DNA of 17,836 nucleotides from CAYLZO01 sp964387775 (GCA_964387775.1 CAYLZO010000097.1:1-17836), one strand, 5' to 3'. Positions 5,893 through 11,779 are shown, numbered from the stretch's first letter. Notes: generated by a model from the letters alone, not told the origin. Program-made: numbers and translations.

Positions 5893-6966
5893 TCAGGCCA
5901 CCCAGTGGCGCAGAGGCTCGCCCCGGAGCAGCCGCAGGACGTTTTCGTAATCTTCCCAGCGGGCCGGTTCGCCCGGCGCCAGGCCCCCGCTGCCCCCTGC
6001 CGTGTGGGGCGTGAGCACCACGTTCCTCTTGGGATCGCGGGCCAGGGGTAGCAGCGGATTGTCGGGCCGGATCGGCTCCCACTCGAAGGTGTCGAGGGCG
6101 GCGCCGGCCAGGCGTCCCTTGCGCAGCGCCTCGGCCAGGGCCGCTTCGTCGATGACGCTGCCGCTGCCGCAACTGACTAGAAAGGCGCCCGGCTTGGTCG
6201 CCGCCAGCCGGTCCGCGTCGAGCAGCGAGTCGGTCTGGGCCGAATAGGGCAACAGGTTGCACAAAAAGTCACTCTCGGCCACGACCTGGGGCAGCGGGGC
6301 GTAGGTCAGGCCCAGTTCGGCCTCGGCGCCCCCGGGCAGGCGGCGGCGCTTGTGGTAGAGGATGCGGGCCGGGGTAAAGCCGCGCAGGCGCCGGGCCAGC
6401 TCGGCCCCGATCTCGCCAAAGCCCAGGATGCCCACCACCCGCTCGTAAATCTGGCCGATGCCCCGCCGTCCCGACCAGTTGTAGGCAAAGGTGTCCTCGT
6501 CGGTGCGCCGGGGGACCCGGCCCCAGGCGCCGGCTTCGTTGGCCGCCGCCGCCGCGTCCTCCAGGCGCTTGGCCAGGACCAGCATCTGCATGACCACGTG
6601 CTCGGCGACGAGGATGGCGCCCCGCACGGGCCAGGCACAGACCGGCACCCCGGCCGCCCGCGCCGCCGCCAGGTCGATGTCGTGGGTCAGCGAGCCCAGG
6701 CGCTGGATCAGGCGCAGCCTGGGGGCGGCGGCGATCATCCCGGCGTCGACCTCGCCCGAGCGCTCGCTGATGAGAAACTCAGCCCCGAACAGGAGGCGCA
6801 GGAGCTCGTCCCGGGCCGGCCGCCGCAACATGGTCACGATCAGCTCGGGCGGCGCGGCGGCCAGCGCGGCGGCCTGGTGGCGCCGGCCCCGGTCGGTGAG
6901 AAAGAGGACGGTGTGTCTGCCGGTCCCGGCTCCACCGGACCGGCCCGTTTTGCCTTCGGTGTGCAC
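5893..6966 (-). CDS. D-2-hydroxyacid dehydrogenase-like protein lacking the catalytic Arg
   Basis: This 357-residue protein has the two-domain fold of NAD-dependent D-2-hydroxyacid dehydrogenases (relatives reduce 2-keto acids such as glyoxylate, pyruvate or phosphohydroxypyruvate). Seen: the substrate-domain signature RLGSLTHDIDLAAARAAGVPV (89-109), the hinge helix VAEHVVMQMLVLAKR, the Rossmann loop Gly182-F-Gly184-E-I-Gly187, and the end motif DTFEWEP (292-298) with Glu297, followed by LTPHTAGG with His321. The block normally reading N-T-A-R-G-G-L-V-D reads SCGSGSVID (265-273), so the catalytic Arg is Ser268. A GTG start at 6966 was chosen: AGGAGG lies 8 bases upstream and a strong promoter lies at 7018-7046, which excludes longer starts. 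Substrate and activity are uncertain. Confidence 0.85.
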   Translation of the reverse strand: MHTEGKTGRSGGAGTGRHTVLFLTDRGRRHQAAALAAAPPELIVTMLRRPARDELLRLLFGAEFLISERSGEVDAGMIAAAPRLRLIQRLGSLTHDIDLAAARAAGVPVCAWPVRGAILVAEHVVMQMLVLAKRLEDAAAAANEAGAWGRVPRRTDEDTFAYNWSGRRGIGQIYERVVGILGFGEIGAELARRLRGFTPARILYHKRRRLPGGAEAELGLTYAPLPQVVAESDFLCNLLPYSAQTDSLLDADRLAATKPGAFLVSCGSGSVIDEAALAEALRKGRLAGAALDTFEWEPIRPDNPLLPLARDPKRNVVLTPHTAGGSGGLAPGEPARWEDYENVLRLLRGEPLRHWVA

Positions 6967-7017
6967 CCCTCGCCCCTCCTCTCCTCCACCCTGGACGGCA
7001 TTTCGTTCAACAAGGGC

Positions 7018-7046
7018 ATTATAGCCGATCCGGTGCCGGGCGTCAA
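7018..7046 (-). promoter_or_regulatory. promoter of the dehydrogenase-like gene
   Basis: On the minus strand TTGACG (7041-7046) and TATAAT (7018-7023) have a 17-base spacer, one mismatch from full consensus. The transcript start would be near 7011, giving a leader of about 45 bases to the GTG start. Confidence 0.8.
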
Positions 7047-7083
7047 TCGCCCCCTGGCGGGTTTGCAGGCTGGTCGTCCCAAC

Positions 7084-7113
7084 AAAAAAGGAGAGAGCGC
7101 CTGGGCTCTCCCC
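7084..7113 (-). terminator. intrinsic terminator of the small ORF upstream
   Basis: On the minus strand a 9-bp stem (7105-7113 with 7090-7098, one G-T pair) closes a 6-base loop and is followed by six T (complement of 7084-7089). It separates the small gene at 7134 from the dehydrogenase promoter. Confidence 0.85.
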
Positions 7114-7133
7114 GGTCGGTTGCTCGATCTGGC

Positions 7134-7364
7134 TCAACTGAGCGAGACAATCCTGGTCTTTTCGGCCTCAATCTCGCTATCCTCGGTGAAAACCATCCAC
7201 TGGGTGCGGCCGGCTTCTGTGCCAGCCCTCACTTCGTCGGCCATCTTTTCCAACCAGCGCTGGGATCCTTCCACCTCGGACACCCGCTCCGCCGGCAGCC
7301 GGCGCACAACCTGAAGCAGTTCTCGCTCGTGCGCCTCGGTTTCAAGCCGAGTCTCTGTGCTCAT
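7134..7364 (-). CDS. small hypothetical protein (76 residues)
   Basis: I do not firmly recognise this protein. It is highly charged and helical. The central part, LLQVVRRLPAERVSEVEGSQRWLEK, loosely resembles DUF2281-type small proteins that often act as antitoxins (pattern LP.E...EV..F..WL), but no toxin gene is adjacent, so that is only a suggestion. A longer in-frame start at 7502 would run through the tRNA-His gene and its terminator, so the ATG at 7364 is preferred; GGGGA lies a few bases upstream and is a weak ribosome binding site. It is followed by a good terminator at 7084-7113, which supports it as the last gene of a unit with tRNA-His. Confidence 0.55.
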   Translation of the reverse strand: MSTETRLETEAHERELLQVVRRLPAERVSEVEGSQRWLEKMADEVRAGTEAGRTQWMVFTEDSEIEAEKTRIVSLS

Positions 7365-7415
7365 CGGTCCCCATTCCAGCCAGGAAAAGCCCTGACGCAG
7401 CTCCTGCCATCTTGC

Positions 7416-7446
7416 AAAACGGGGGAACCTTTTGGCAGGCTCCCCC
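7416..7446 (-). terminator. intrinsic terminator of tRNA-His
   Basis: On the minus strand GGGGGAGCC (7438-7446) pairs with GGTTCCCCC (7421-7429), one G-T pair, around loop TGCCAAAA, followed by GTTTT. It lies 16 bases after the mature tRNA end. Confidence 0.75.
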
Positions 7447-7462
7447 ATTGTTTTGGATACTG

Positions 7463-7535
7463 GGTGGATGACGGGGATCGAACCCGCAACAACCGGTTCC
7501 ACAGACCGGCGCTCTACCCTTGAGCTACATCCACC
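7463..7535 (-). tRNA. tRNA-His (anticodon GTG)
   Basis: A complete cloverleaf folds on the minus strand: acceptor GTGGATG/CATCCAC, D stem GCTC/GAGC, anticodon stem CCGGT/ACCGG with loop CTGTGGA (anticodon GTG), T stem GCGGG/CCCGT (one G-T pair) with loop TTCGATC. A G at -1 (7535) can pair with C73 (7463), the identity element recognised by histidyl-tRNA synthetase; the 73-base length includes it. CCA is not encoded in register. It has its own promoter and terminator. Confidence 0.97.
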
Positions 7536-7549
7536 ACGAATGCGGCCCT

Positions 7550-7578
7550 AGTATAGCACACCCGGACCGAAAAGGCAA
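7550..7578 (-). promoter_or_regulatory. tRNA-His promoter
   Basis: On the minus strand TTGCCT (7573-7578) and TATACT (7550-7555) have a 17-base spacer. It ends 15 bases before the tRNA gene. Confidence 0.65.
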
Positions 7579-7619
7579 AATTTCCGCCAAACATAACCAC
7601 AAAGGATCGGGAGCGCGCC

Positions 7620-7808
7620 TCACCGGCCTCCCGTCCGGGCCAGGAGCGCCTCCCAGCCGTGCAGGCTGGCCAGGGCCTCGTCGTCGGCAAAGCCCCGGTA
7701 GCCCCAGTCCACAGCAGTCGTCAGCCGGGCCAGGGCCTTGTCCGGCTTGCCCAGGCCGACAGCGAAGCGAATAGCGGCCGCGCTCGCTCGAAATGGGTGC
7801 AGTTGCTC
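7620..7808 (-). pseudogene. C-terminal remnant of a TPR-like protein
   Basis: In one minus-strand frame 63 codons read to a stop at 7620-7622 with an ordinary protein texture: FAVGLGKPDKALARL, then AVDWGYRGFADDEA, then ASLHGWEALLAR. This resembles the last repeat of tetratricopeptide (TPR) proteins, where a helix pair ending in D..L..L..W..LL is common. Upstream the frame is closed by a stop at 7809-7811 and no start codon with a binding site is seen, so the N-terminal bulk of the gene is missing. The family guess rests only on pattern. Confidence 0.5.
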
Positions 7809-7812
7809 TCAT

Positions 7813-7989
7813 CTACCACCGCTGGGTCGGTACCACCTTCTTCTGGAAATCTCGCGGTTTCTTGGGGAGCCAGCCGTCAATCGTGGTTTGGGCACGACTC
7901 AAATCAGCTTATTTCTCCCGCTTTACTGGTGTGGGAGATAGGAGCAACTGCACCCGCTCGAAATCGTGTGACTCCAACTCGTGCAGCAT
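7813..7989 (-). pseudogene. short ORF downstream of lhr, interrupted by an in-frame stop
   Basis: An ATG at 7989 has a perfect AGGAGG five bases upstream, 30 bases after the lhr stop. It reads 26 codons (MLHELESHDFERVQLLLSP and on to VKREK) and meets TAA at 7909-7911. The same frame then continues for 31 more codons, including SRAQTTIDGWLPKKPRDF, to a TAG at 7813-7815. The first part resembles the N-terminus of GNAT-type acetyltransferases; the second part is unrecognised. It may be a gene broken by a nonsense mutation or two unrelated fragments joined by deletion. Confidence 0.4.
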
Positions 7990-8019
7990 CCAGTCCTCCT
8001 CGAATACCTTTTGGTGAGA

Positions 8020-9453
8020 TCAGCCTTCCCAGACGTAGACCAGCGCCTCGCGGCGAAAGCCGGCCGCTTCCAGCAGCGCCGCCGCCGGGCTGTCCAGGAT
8101 CGGCGCGCCGTTCCAGGCGCTCACGGTCAGGCGGCGCTCTGCCCGGCCGACGTGCCCGACCGCCAGCCGGAGGGCCCGTTTCACCGTCTCGGGCGACAGG
8201 TCGGGCAGGGTCGTCAGCCGCTCGCCACCGGTTTTGAGCAGCAGCACCGGGCGGCCGCGCAGTAACACGGCATAGTTGGCCGGGATGCGCGTAAAGTGGG
8301 CCGGGTCGTGCTCGGCCTCCTCCACGCCGGGCAGCGGGCCAAAATCCTTGGCCGGGCCAAAGACGTTGGCCGGGTCGGTGGCGTTGACCAGCACCAACCC
8401 TTCGACGCCGCTCAGGACGAGTGCCTCCGGCCCCTCGCCCCGGCCCGACTGCCGCGCCAGCCACAGGTCGTTGAGGCGGTCGGCGGTGCGCTCGGCCTGG
8501 CGGCGGCTGTTGGCAAAGATCAACGTCGTGCGGTGAGCCTCGATGCGGTCCATCACCTGCGGAATAATCGCCGGCCAGATGCTCCCGCCGGGCAACTCGC
8601 TGAAATCGTCCACGGCGGTGACGACCTTCAGGTCCATCGGCTTGACCATGCCGGCGTCTACAATCGTCACCGGCCGCGGCGAATATCCAATATCCAATAT
8701 CCGCTTTTCAGAGGATTGGATGTTGGATATTGGATATTGGCCGCCGAGAAAGCGCGCTACCTCGTCCAGCGGCCGCTGGGTGGCGGACAGGCCGATGCGC
8801 TGGATGGGTTGTTCGGTCAGCGGCTGGCGCGCCAGCTCGTCCACGCGCTCCAGGGAGAGGGCCAGGTGGGCGCCGCGCTTGTTGCCGACCAGGGTGTGGA
8901 TCTCGTCGACGATGAGGGTGTGCACCGTGCGGAACATGTCGCGGGCCACGGGGCTGGTCAGGATGAGGTAGAGCGACTCGGGCGTGGTGATGAGTACGTG
9001 GGGCGGATGCTTGACCATGCGCCGCCGGGCGCTCTGGGGCGTGTCGCCGGTGCGGACCAGGACGTCGAGCCTGGGCAGCGGCGCGCCCATCTCTTTGGCG
9101 GCGCAGCGGATGCCGGCCAGCGGGGCGCGCAGGTTGCGCTCCACGTCGTTGTTGAGCGCCTTGAGCGGCGAGACGTAGAGCAGGCGCACGCCCTTTTGCA
9201 GGTCGTCGCCGGCCTGGCTGACCTCGCGGAAGAGCCGGTCGATGCCGCACAGGAAGGCGGCCAGCGTCTTGCCCGAGCCGGTGGGCGACAGGATCAGGGT
9301 GTGCTCGCCGCGCTGGATGGCCGGCCAGCCCTGGGACTGGGGCGGCGTGGGATCGCCAAAGGTGTCGCGGAACCAGGTTTGGACTGCGGGCAGGAAGGCG
9401 TCTGTTGCGTGTTGCGTATTGTATGTTGTGTCATTTGTCACCTGTCGGACCAT
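8020..9453 (-). CDS. lhr: Lhr-type DEAD/DEAH helicase with large internal deletion, probably inactive
   Basis: The 477-residue ORF is open throughout but is about one third of a normal Lhr (about 1,400 residues or more). Domain 1 is intact: FGDPTPPQSQGWPAI (Q motif), SPTGSGKT (56-63), LYVSPLKALNND, TTPES, DEIH (183-186) and GLSAT (221-225). Domain 2 starts (TTLIFANSRRQAERTADRLN, 309-328) and then jumps to typical Lhr C-terminal sequence (LVNATDPANVFG, then LTVSAWNGAPILDSP and AAGFRREAL). Helicase motifs V and VI and the winged-helix region are missing. The junction encodes GPEALVLSGVEG, translated from a dispersed repeat. A second repeat is inserted after domain 1 motif III (PISNIQSSEKRILDIGY, 241-257), and heptamer repeats make up part of the N-terminus. 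The start is uncertain: ATG 9453 overlaps the promoter -10, and GTG 9441 is an alternative. Confidence 0.8.
   Translation of the reverse strand: MVRQVTNDTTYNTQHATDAFLPAVQTWFRDTFGDPTPPQSQGWPAIQRGEHTLILSPTGSGKTLAAFLCGIDRLFREVSQAGDDLQKGVRLLYVSPLKALNNDVERNLRAPLAGIRCAAKEMGAPLPRLDVLVRTGDTPQSARRRMVKHPPHVLITTPESLYLILTSPVARDMFRTVHTLIVDEIHTLVGNKRGAHLALSLERVDELARQPLTEQPIQRIGLSATQRPLDEVARFLGGQYPISNIQSSEKRILDIGYSPRPVTIVDAGMVKPMDLKVVTAVDDFSELPGGSIWPAIIPQVMDRIEAHRTTLIFANSRRQAERTADRLNDLWLARQSGRGEGPEALVLSGVEGLVLVNATDPANVFGPAKDFGPLPGVEEAEHDPAHFTRIPANYAVLLRGRPVLLLKTGGERLTTLPDLSPETVKRALRLAVGHVGRAERRLTVSAWNGAPILDSPAAALLEAAGFRREALVYVWEG
8398..8425. repeat. dispersed repeat at the lhr deletion junction
   Basis: The segment reads CCTTCG, five bases, GCTCAGGAC, then GAGTGCC. 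The same CCTTCG-N5-GCTCAGGAC core recurs at 15042-15061 beyond nadD. It sits exactly where the lhr protein switches from domain 2 to the C-terminal region. I know this motif as a short dispersed repeat of several bacterial genomes, including Chloroflexota, where it is often translated inside ORFs. Confidence 0.6.
8682..8740. repeat. heptamer inverted repeat inserted in lhr
   Basis: Three tandem AATATCC units (8682-8702) face TGGATGT and two TGGATAT units (8717-8737) plus TGG. Sixteen bases of the left arm (8687-8702) are perfectly complementary to 8725-8740, giving a long hairpin with a 22-base loop. It is translated in frame in the helicase between the SAT motif and PRPVTIVDAG, where relatives have no such insert. 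Confidence 0.8.
9403..9444. repeat. degenerate 7-bp tandem repeat at the lhr 5' end
   Basis: Six consecutive heptamers can be read on the plus strand: TGTTGCG, TGTTGCG, TATTGTA, TGTTGTG, TCATTTG, TCACCTG. They encode the odd N-terminal TNDTTYNTQHATD of the helicase ORF and lie between its promoter and the conserved sequence. Confidence 0.6.
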
Positions 9454-9480
9454 TCTAGCATGGGACTGCCTGTCCGTCAA
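9452..9480 (-). promoter_or_regulatory. putative lhr promoter
   Basis: On the minus strand TTGACG (9475-9480) and TAGAAT (9452-9457) have a 17-base spacer. It overlaps the ATG at 9453, so either translation starts downstream, perhaps at GTG 9441 on an almost leaderless mRNA, or this promoter is not used. It is divergent from the DUF433 promoter, whose -35 begins 19 bases away. Confidence 0.5.
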
Positions 9481-9498
9481 AACTGCTCAGCCAATGCC

Positions 9499-9527
9499 TT
9501 GTCAACCCCGGTCGGCTGTGCTATACT
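9499..9527 (+). promoter_or_regulatory. promoter of the DUF433/PIN-like pair
   Basis: TTGTCA (9499-9504) and TATACT (9522-9527) have a 17-base spacer, 29 bases before the ATG at 9557. Antitoxins usually repress such promoters; I see no obvious operator palindrome here. Confidence 0.65.
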
Positions 9528-9556
9528 ACGCGCATACCAAGCGTGCGGGAGGGTCA

Positions 9557-9889
9557 ATGCTACTGGAAGACTATTTTGAGTTTCTGGCGTCCAATGATAT
9601 TCGCTTGAGAGGGCATCGCATCGGCGTCGAGACGATCCTCTTTGACTACCTGGAGCTGGGTTTGAGCGCCGAAGAGATCGCCCTGCGCTATCCGACGCTC
9701 TCCCTGGAGCAGGTCCACGCTACCCTGGCCTACTACTGGCGCCACCAGGACAAGATGGACGCCTACCTGCAAGCTGCCAGCGAGCACGAAGAGCACATGA
9801 TGCAGGAGCAAGAACGCTATCCTTCACCGGCAGTCCAGCAGCTTCAGCGTTTGCTGCGGGAACGTCGTGATCGAGAGTACACGCCCTAG
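9557..9889 (+). CDS. DUF433-family protein, probable antitoxin
   Basis: This 110-residue protein has the DUF433 core at about 15-61: IRLRGHRIGVETILFDYLE, then GLSAEEIALRYPTLSLEQVHATLAYYW, matching the family pattern I.GTRI.V..I......G.S.EEI...YP.L....V...L.YY. DUF433 proteins are small helix-turn-helix-like antitoxins commonly paired with DUF5615 PIN-like toxins, and such a gene follows after 7 bases. The C-terminal 45 residues are charged and helical and probably bind the toxin. The start at 9557 has GGGAGGG a few bases upstream. A longer in-frame start at 9242 would run through lhr on the other strand and is rejected. The antitoxin frame is intact although its partner is broken. Confidence 0.85.
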   Translation: MLLEDYFEFLASNDIRLRGHRIGVETILFDYLELGLSAEEIALRYPTLSLEQVHATLAYYWRHQDKMDAYLQAASEHEEHMMQEQERYPSPAVQQLQRLLRERRDREYTP

Positions 9890-9896
9890 TCCACCG

Positions 9897-10265
9897 ATGA
9901 GCCCTCTCTGCTTTCTGCTGGACGAAAACATGCCCCATCGGGCGATCCGCAAGCTGTTGCGAAAGCGCGAGCCAAAGGTCCGCGTCTGAGTCGTGGGTCA
10001 GCCGGGGGCGCCAGCGTTGAGTGCCCCCGATCCGATTCTGTTGGCCTGGATCGAGGAACATCGTTGCCTGCTGGTGACGCGCAATCGGGCCAGCATGCCG
10101 GGACATTTGCGAGAGCACCTGGCTGCGGGTGGGCACGTCCCCGGCATCTTGATCATGCCCAGGCGCCTGACGGCCTGGCAGGTTGCCGACGAATTACACC
10201 TGATTTGGGGGGCCAGCCGACCGGGCGAGTACCGGGATCAGATTGTTTACCTGCCAGCGCCATAG
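9897..10265 (+). pseudogene. DUF5615 PIN-like toxin with in-frame TGA
   Basis: From ATG 9897 the frame reads 30 codons (MSPLCFLLDENMPHRAI with the N-terminal acidic PIN residues), meets TGA at 9987-9989, and continues in the same frame for 91 codons to TAG at 10265. The continuation carries the rest of the family signature: VVGQPGAPALSAPDPILLAW, LVTRNRASMPGHLREHLA and GHVPGILIM. No frameshift is needed, so this is a single nonsense codon, probably from an Arg or Trp codon. Unless TGA is read through, the toxin is dead. A GTG at 9993 could restart translation but would lack the first catalytic Asp. No Shine-Dalgarno precedes 9897, suggesting coupling to the antitoxin gene 7 bases upstream. Confidence 0.8.
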
Positions 10266-10345
10266 TTCGTCTCAGGTCCCATCACTTTTCACACTTGCTC
10301 AAATGTTCTGCCACTCACAATTGTAGTAATCATTCCTGCCAGTCT

Positions 10346-10632
10346 GTGACATCAAAACCGACCGATCCCCGGATCGCCGAGACACTGAACAGCGATCCGG
10401 GCAGAGGAGCGCCAACAAAAGAGGTGCAACTCGAAGAAAGGCTGCGTGTAGAAGTCTGGGTGCCCGAAGACAGGCAAGAATCCCTGGAAGACTTGTTCAA
10501 GAAACGCTTAGTCGAGGCCGGCCTGATGGAAACGATCAGGAGACCCTCCTCGTCGTCCGTGGTCCAAGATCGCACGCCGATCCAGGCCCGGGGTAAGCCT
10601 CTGTCCGAGCAAATCATCGAGGAGCGCCGCAG
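10346..10632 (+). pseudogene. truncated antitoxin-like gene
   Basis: From a GTG at 10346 an ORF of about 95 codons has plausible protein sequence: EVQLEERLRVEVWVPEDR, then LEDLFKKRLVEAGLMETI, and near the break PIQARGKPLSEQIIEERR. The last phrase resembles the region of small bacterial antitoxins that ends shortly before a PIN toxin gene. At about 10630 the sequence switches to the antisense of an ABC ATPase gene, so the 3' end and any toxin partner are lost. No ribosome binding site precedes the GTG, so the 5' end may also be missing. Family identity is tentative. Confidence 0.5.
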
Positions 10633-11151
10633 TCGGCCCTGCATCGACACGTCCAGCCCCAGCGTCGGCTCGTCGAGAAAGAGGACGTGGGGCCGGTGGA
10701 GCAGCCCGGCCACCAGCTCGCACTTCATGCGCTCGCCCACGGTCTGCCGGTAGTCGGCGGGCGGCACGTGATAGATCTCGGCCAGCACCTGGAAGGGGTC
10801 CAACGGCGGGATGTCCCACAGCATCTGGCTCTTGTTGCCCAGCACCATGCTGATCTGGCGCAGGTAGCCGGCCCGCCGCTCCCAGGGCGTAAAGCCGAGC
10901 ACCCGCGTCTCGCCCGCCGTCGGGTAGAGCAGGCCCGACAGCATCTTGAGCGTCGTCGTTTTGCCCGCGCCGTTCGGCCCGATAAAGCCCACCATCTCGC
11001 CGGCCTCGACCGCGAACGAGATGTCGCGCACGGCCTCGACGTCGCGGTAGGTACGCCGCACCAGCCCCTTGAGCGAGGCCGCCAGCCCCGCCCCCCGCTC
11101 GGGCACGCGGTAGGTCTTGGACAGGTTTTGCACTTGAATCTGTGGTGTCAT
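10625..11151 (-). pseudogene. ABC transporter ATPase, truncated after Walker B
   Basis: About 176 residues of an ABC-2-type ATPase remain: MTPQIQVQNLSKTYRVPERG, Walker A GPNGAGKTTT (58-67), Q-loop region LRQISMVLGNKSQMLWDIP, signature VGERMKCELVAGLLHRP (138-154), Walker B VLFLDEPTLGLD (156-167), then SMQGRLRR. After residue 176 homology stops; the H-loop, the rest of the domain and the permease genes are absent, and the frame runs antisense through the neighbouring antitoxin-like gene. The start at 11151 abuts a GC-rich repeat that supplies a GGGGGG Shine-Dalgarno-like run. The product cannot be a working ATPase. Confidence 0.8.
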
Positions 11152-11154
11152 ATC

Positions 11155-11293
11155 CCCCCTCACCCCAACCCTCTCCCCCCGGGGGGAGAGGACGTTTCTC
11201 CCCTCCCTTGGGGGAGGGGCCGGGGGAGGGGGAAGGCTGGTCACGCGTCGACAATCTCCCCCCTCACCCTAACCCTCTCCCCAGCGGAGAGGG
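11155..11293. repeat. GC-rich palindromic repeat cluster
   Basis: Two 24-base direct repeats (11155-11178 and 11259-11282) differ at one base. Three hairpins are present: the perfect palindrome CCTCTCCCCCC/GGGGGGAGAGG (11170-11191), CCCCTCCC/GGGAGGGG (11200-11219) and CCCTCTCC/GGAGAGGG (11273-11293). This is the REP-like element translated in many genomes as PHPNPLP- or LTLTLSP-type strings. No gene lies between it and 11477; positions 11294-11418 hold nothing I recognise except a small imperfect palindrome near 11372. Confidence 0.75.
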
Positions 11294-11418
11294 CATGGAT
11301 TCTCTCATTTGGAATCTAGCCAGTCCATCCTAGCAGACATTCCGATCAGTTTCTGGCATGAATCCAAGCCATTGTGACACAAATTGTCAGGATGGGAAAC
11401 CATCCGCCTGCGGCACGC

Positions 11419-11447
11419 TTGCCAAATCAGCCGAGCCCGGCTATAAT
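11419..11447 (+). promoter_or_regulatory. promoter of the zinc-ribbon-PA14-obg-nadD operon
   Basis: TTGCCA (11419-11424) and a consensus TATAAT (11442-11447) have a 17-base spacer, 29 bases before the first start codon. It is the only good promoter seen ahead of the four closely packed genes to 15030. Confidence 0.75.
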
Positions 11448-11476
11448 GGGACTCGATTCACTGAAAAGGAGCGACT

Positions 11477-11776
11477 ATGTCATCCATTCCCAGAGCACGT
11501 GCCTTGAAACTGGCCAGCACCGCCCGCGACCTGGGCGCCGAAGTCTTGCGCGGCGTCCTCGAACGGCGGGACGACGGGCGCTGGACGGTCAGCTACATCG
11601 AGGTCGAGTCGTGGCTGTCGCGCCACGAGGGCCAGGAGCTGGTCCTGACCGTGGCGCCCATCGACGAAGAGACGCCCATGGCCTATACCCGGACCTGTCG
11701 CACCTGCGGCAACGACTACGAGGGCCGGACCTGCCCCCACTGCGAGGCGGTCCGGCGTCGATTGCGCGGGAGCTGA
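11477..11776 (+). CDS. small zinc-ribbon protein of unknown function
   Basis: The 99-residue protein has an N-terminal helical segment with many basic residues, a middle part, GRWTVSYIEVESWLSRHEGQ (34-53), that looks like a small beta domain, and a C-terminal zinc ribbon, Cys74-x2-Cys77-x8-Cys86-x2-Cys89 (CRTCGNDYEGRTCPHC). I do not recognise the family. AAGGAG lies 5 bases before the ATG at 11477. It is the first gene of an operon with a secreted PA14 protein, obg and nadD; a regulatory or nucleic-acid-binding role would fit the ribbon but is not shown. Confidence 0.8.
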   Translation: MSSIPRARALKLASTARDLGAEVLRGVLERRDDGRWTVSYIEVESWLSRHEGQELVLTVAPIDEETPMAYTRTCRTCGNDYEGRTCPHCEAVRRRLRGS

Positions 11777-11779
11777 CCC

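Noticed and set aside
7860..7930. Transposase remnant suspected from the odd small reading frames
   Set aside because: No DDE motif, terminal inverted repeats or target-site duplication can be seen; left as an unassigned broken ORF.
8682..8740. CRISPR-like array suspected from the regular short repeats
   Set aside because: Units are 7 bp without spacers and no cas gene is present in the window.
11371..11386. Operator-like palindrome TTGTGACACAA
   Set aside because: Short inverted repeat away from the -35 of the operon promoter (11419) and not repeated elsewhere; could be chance.
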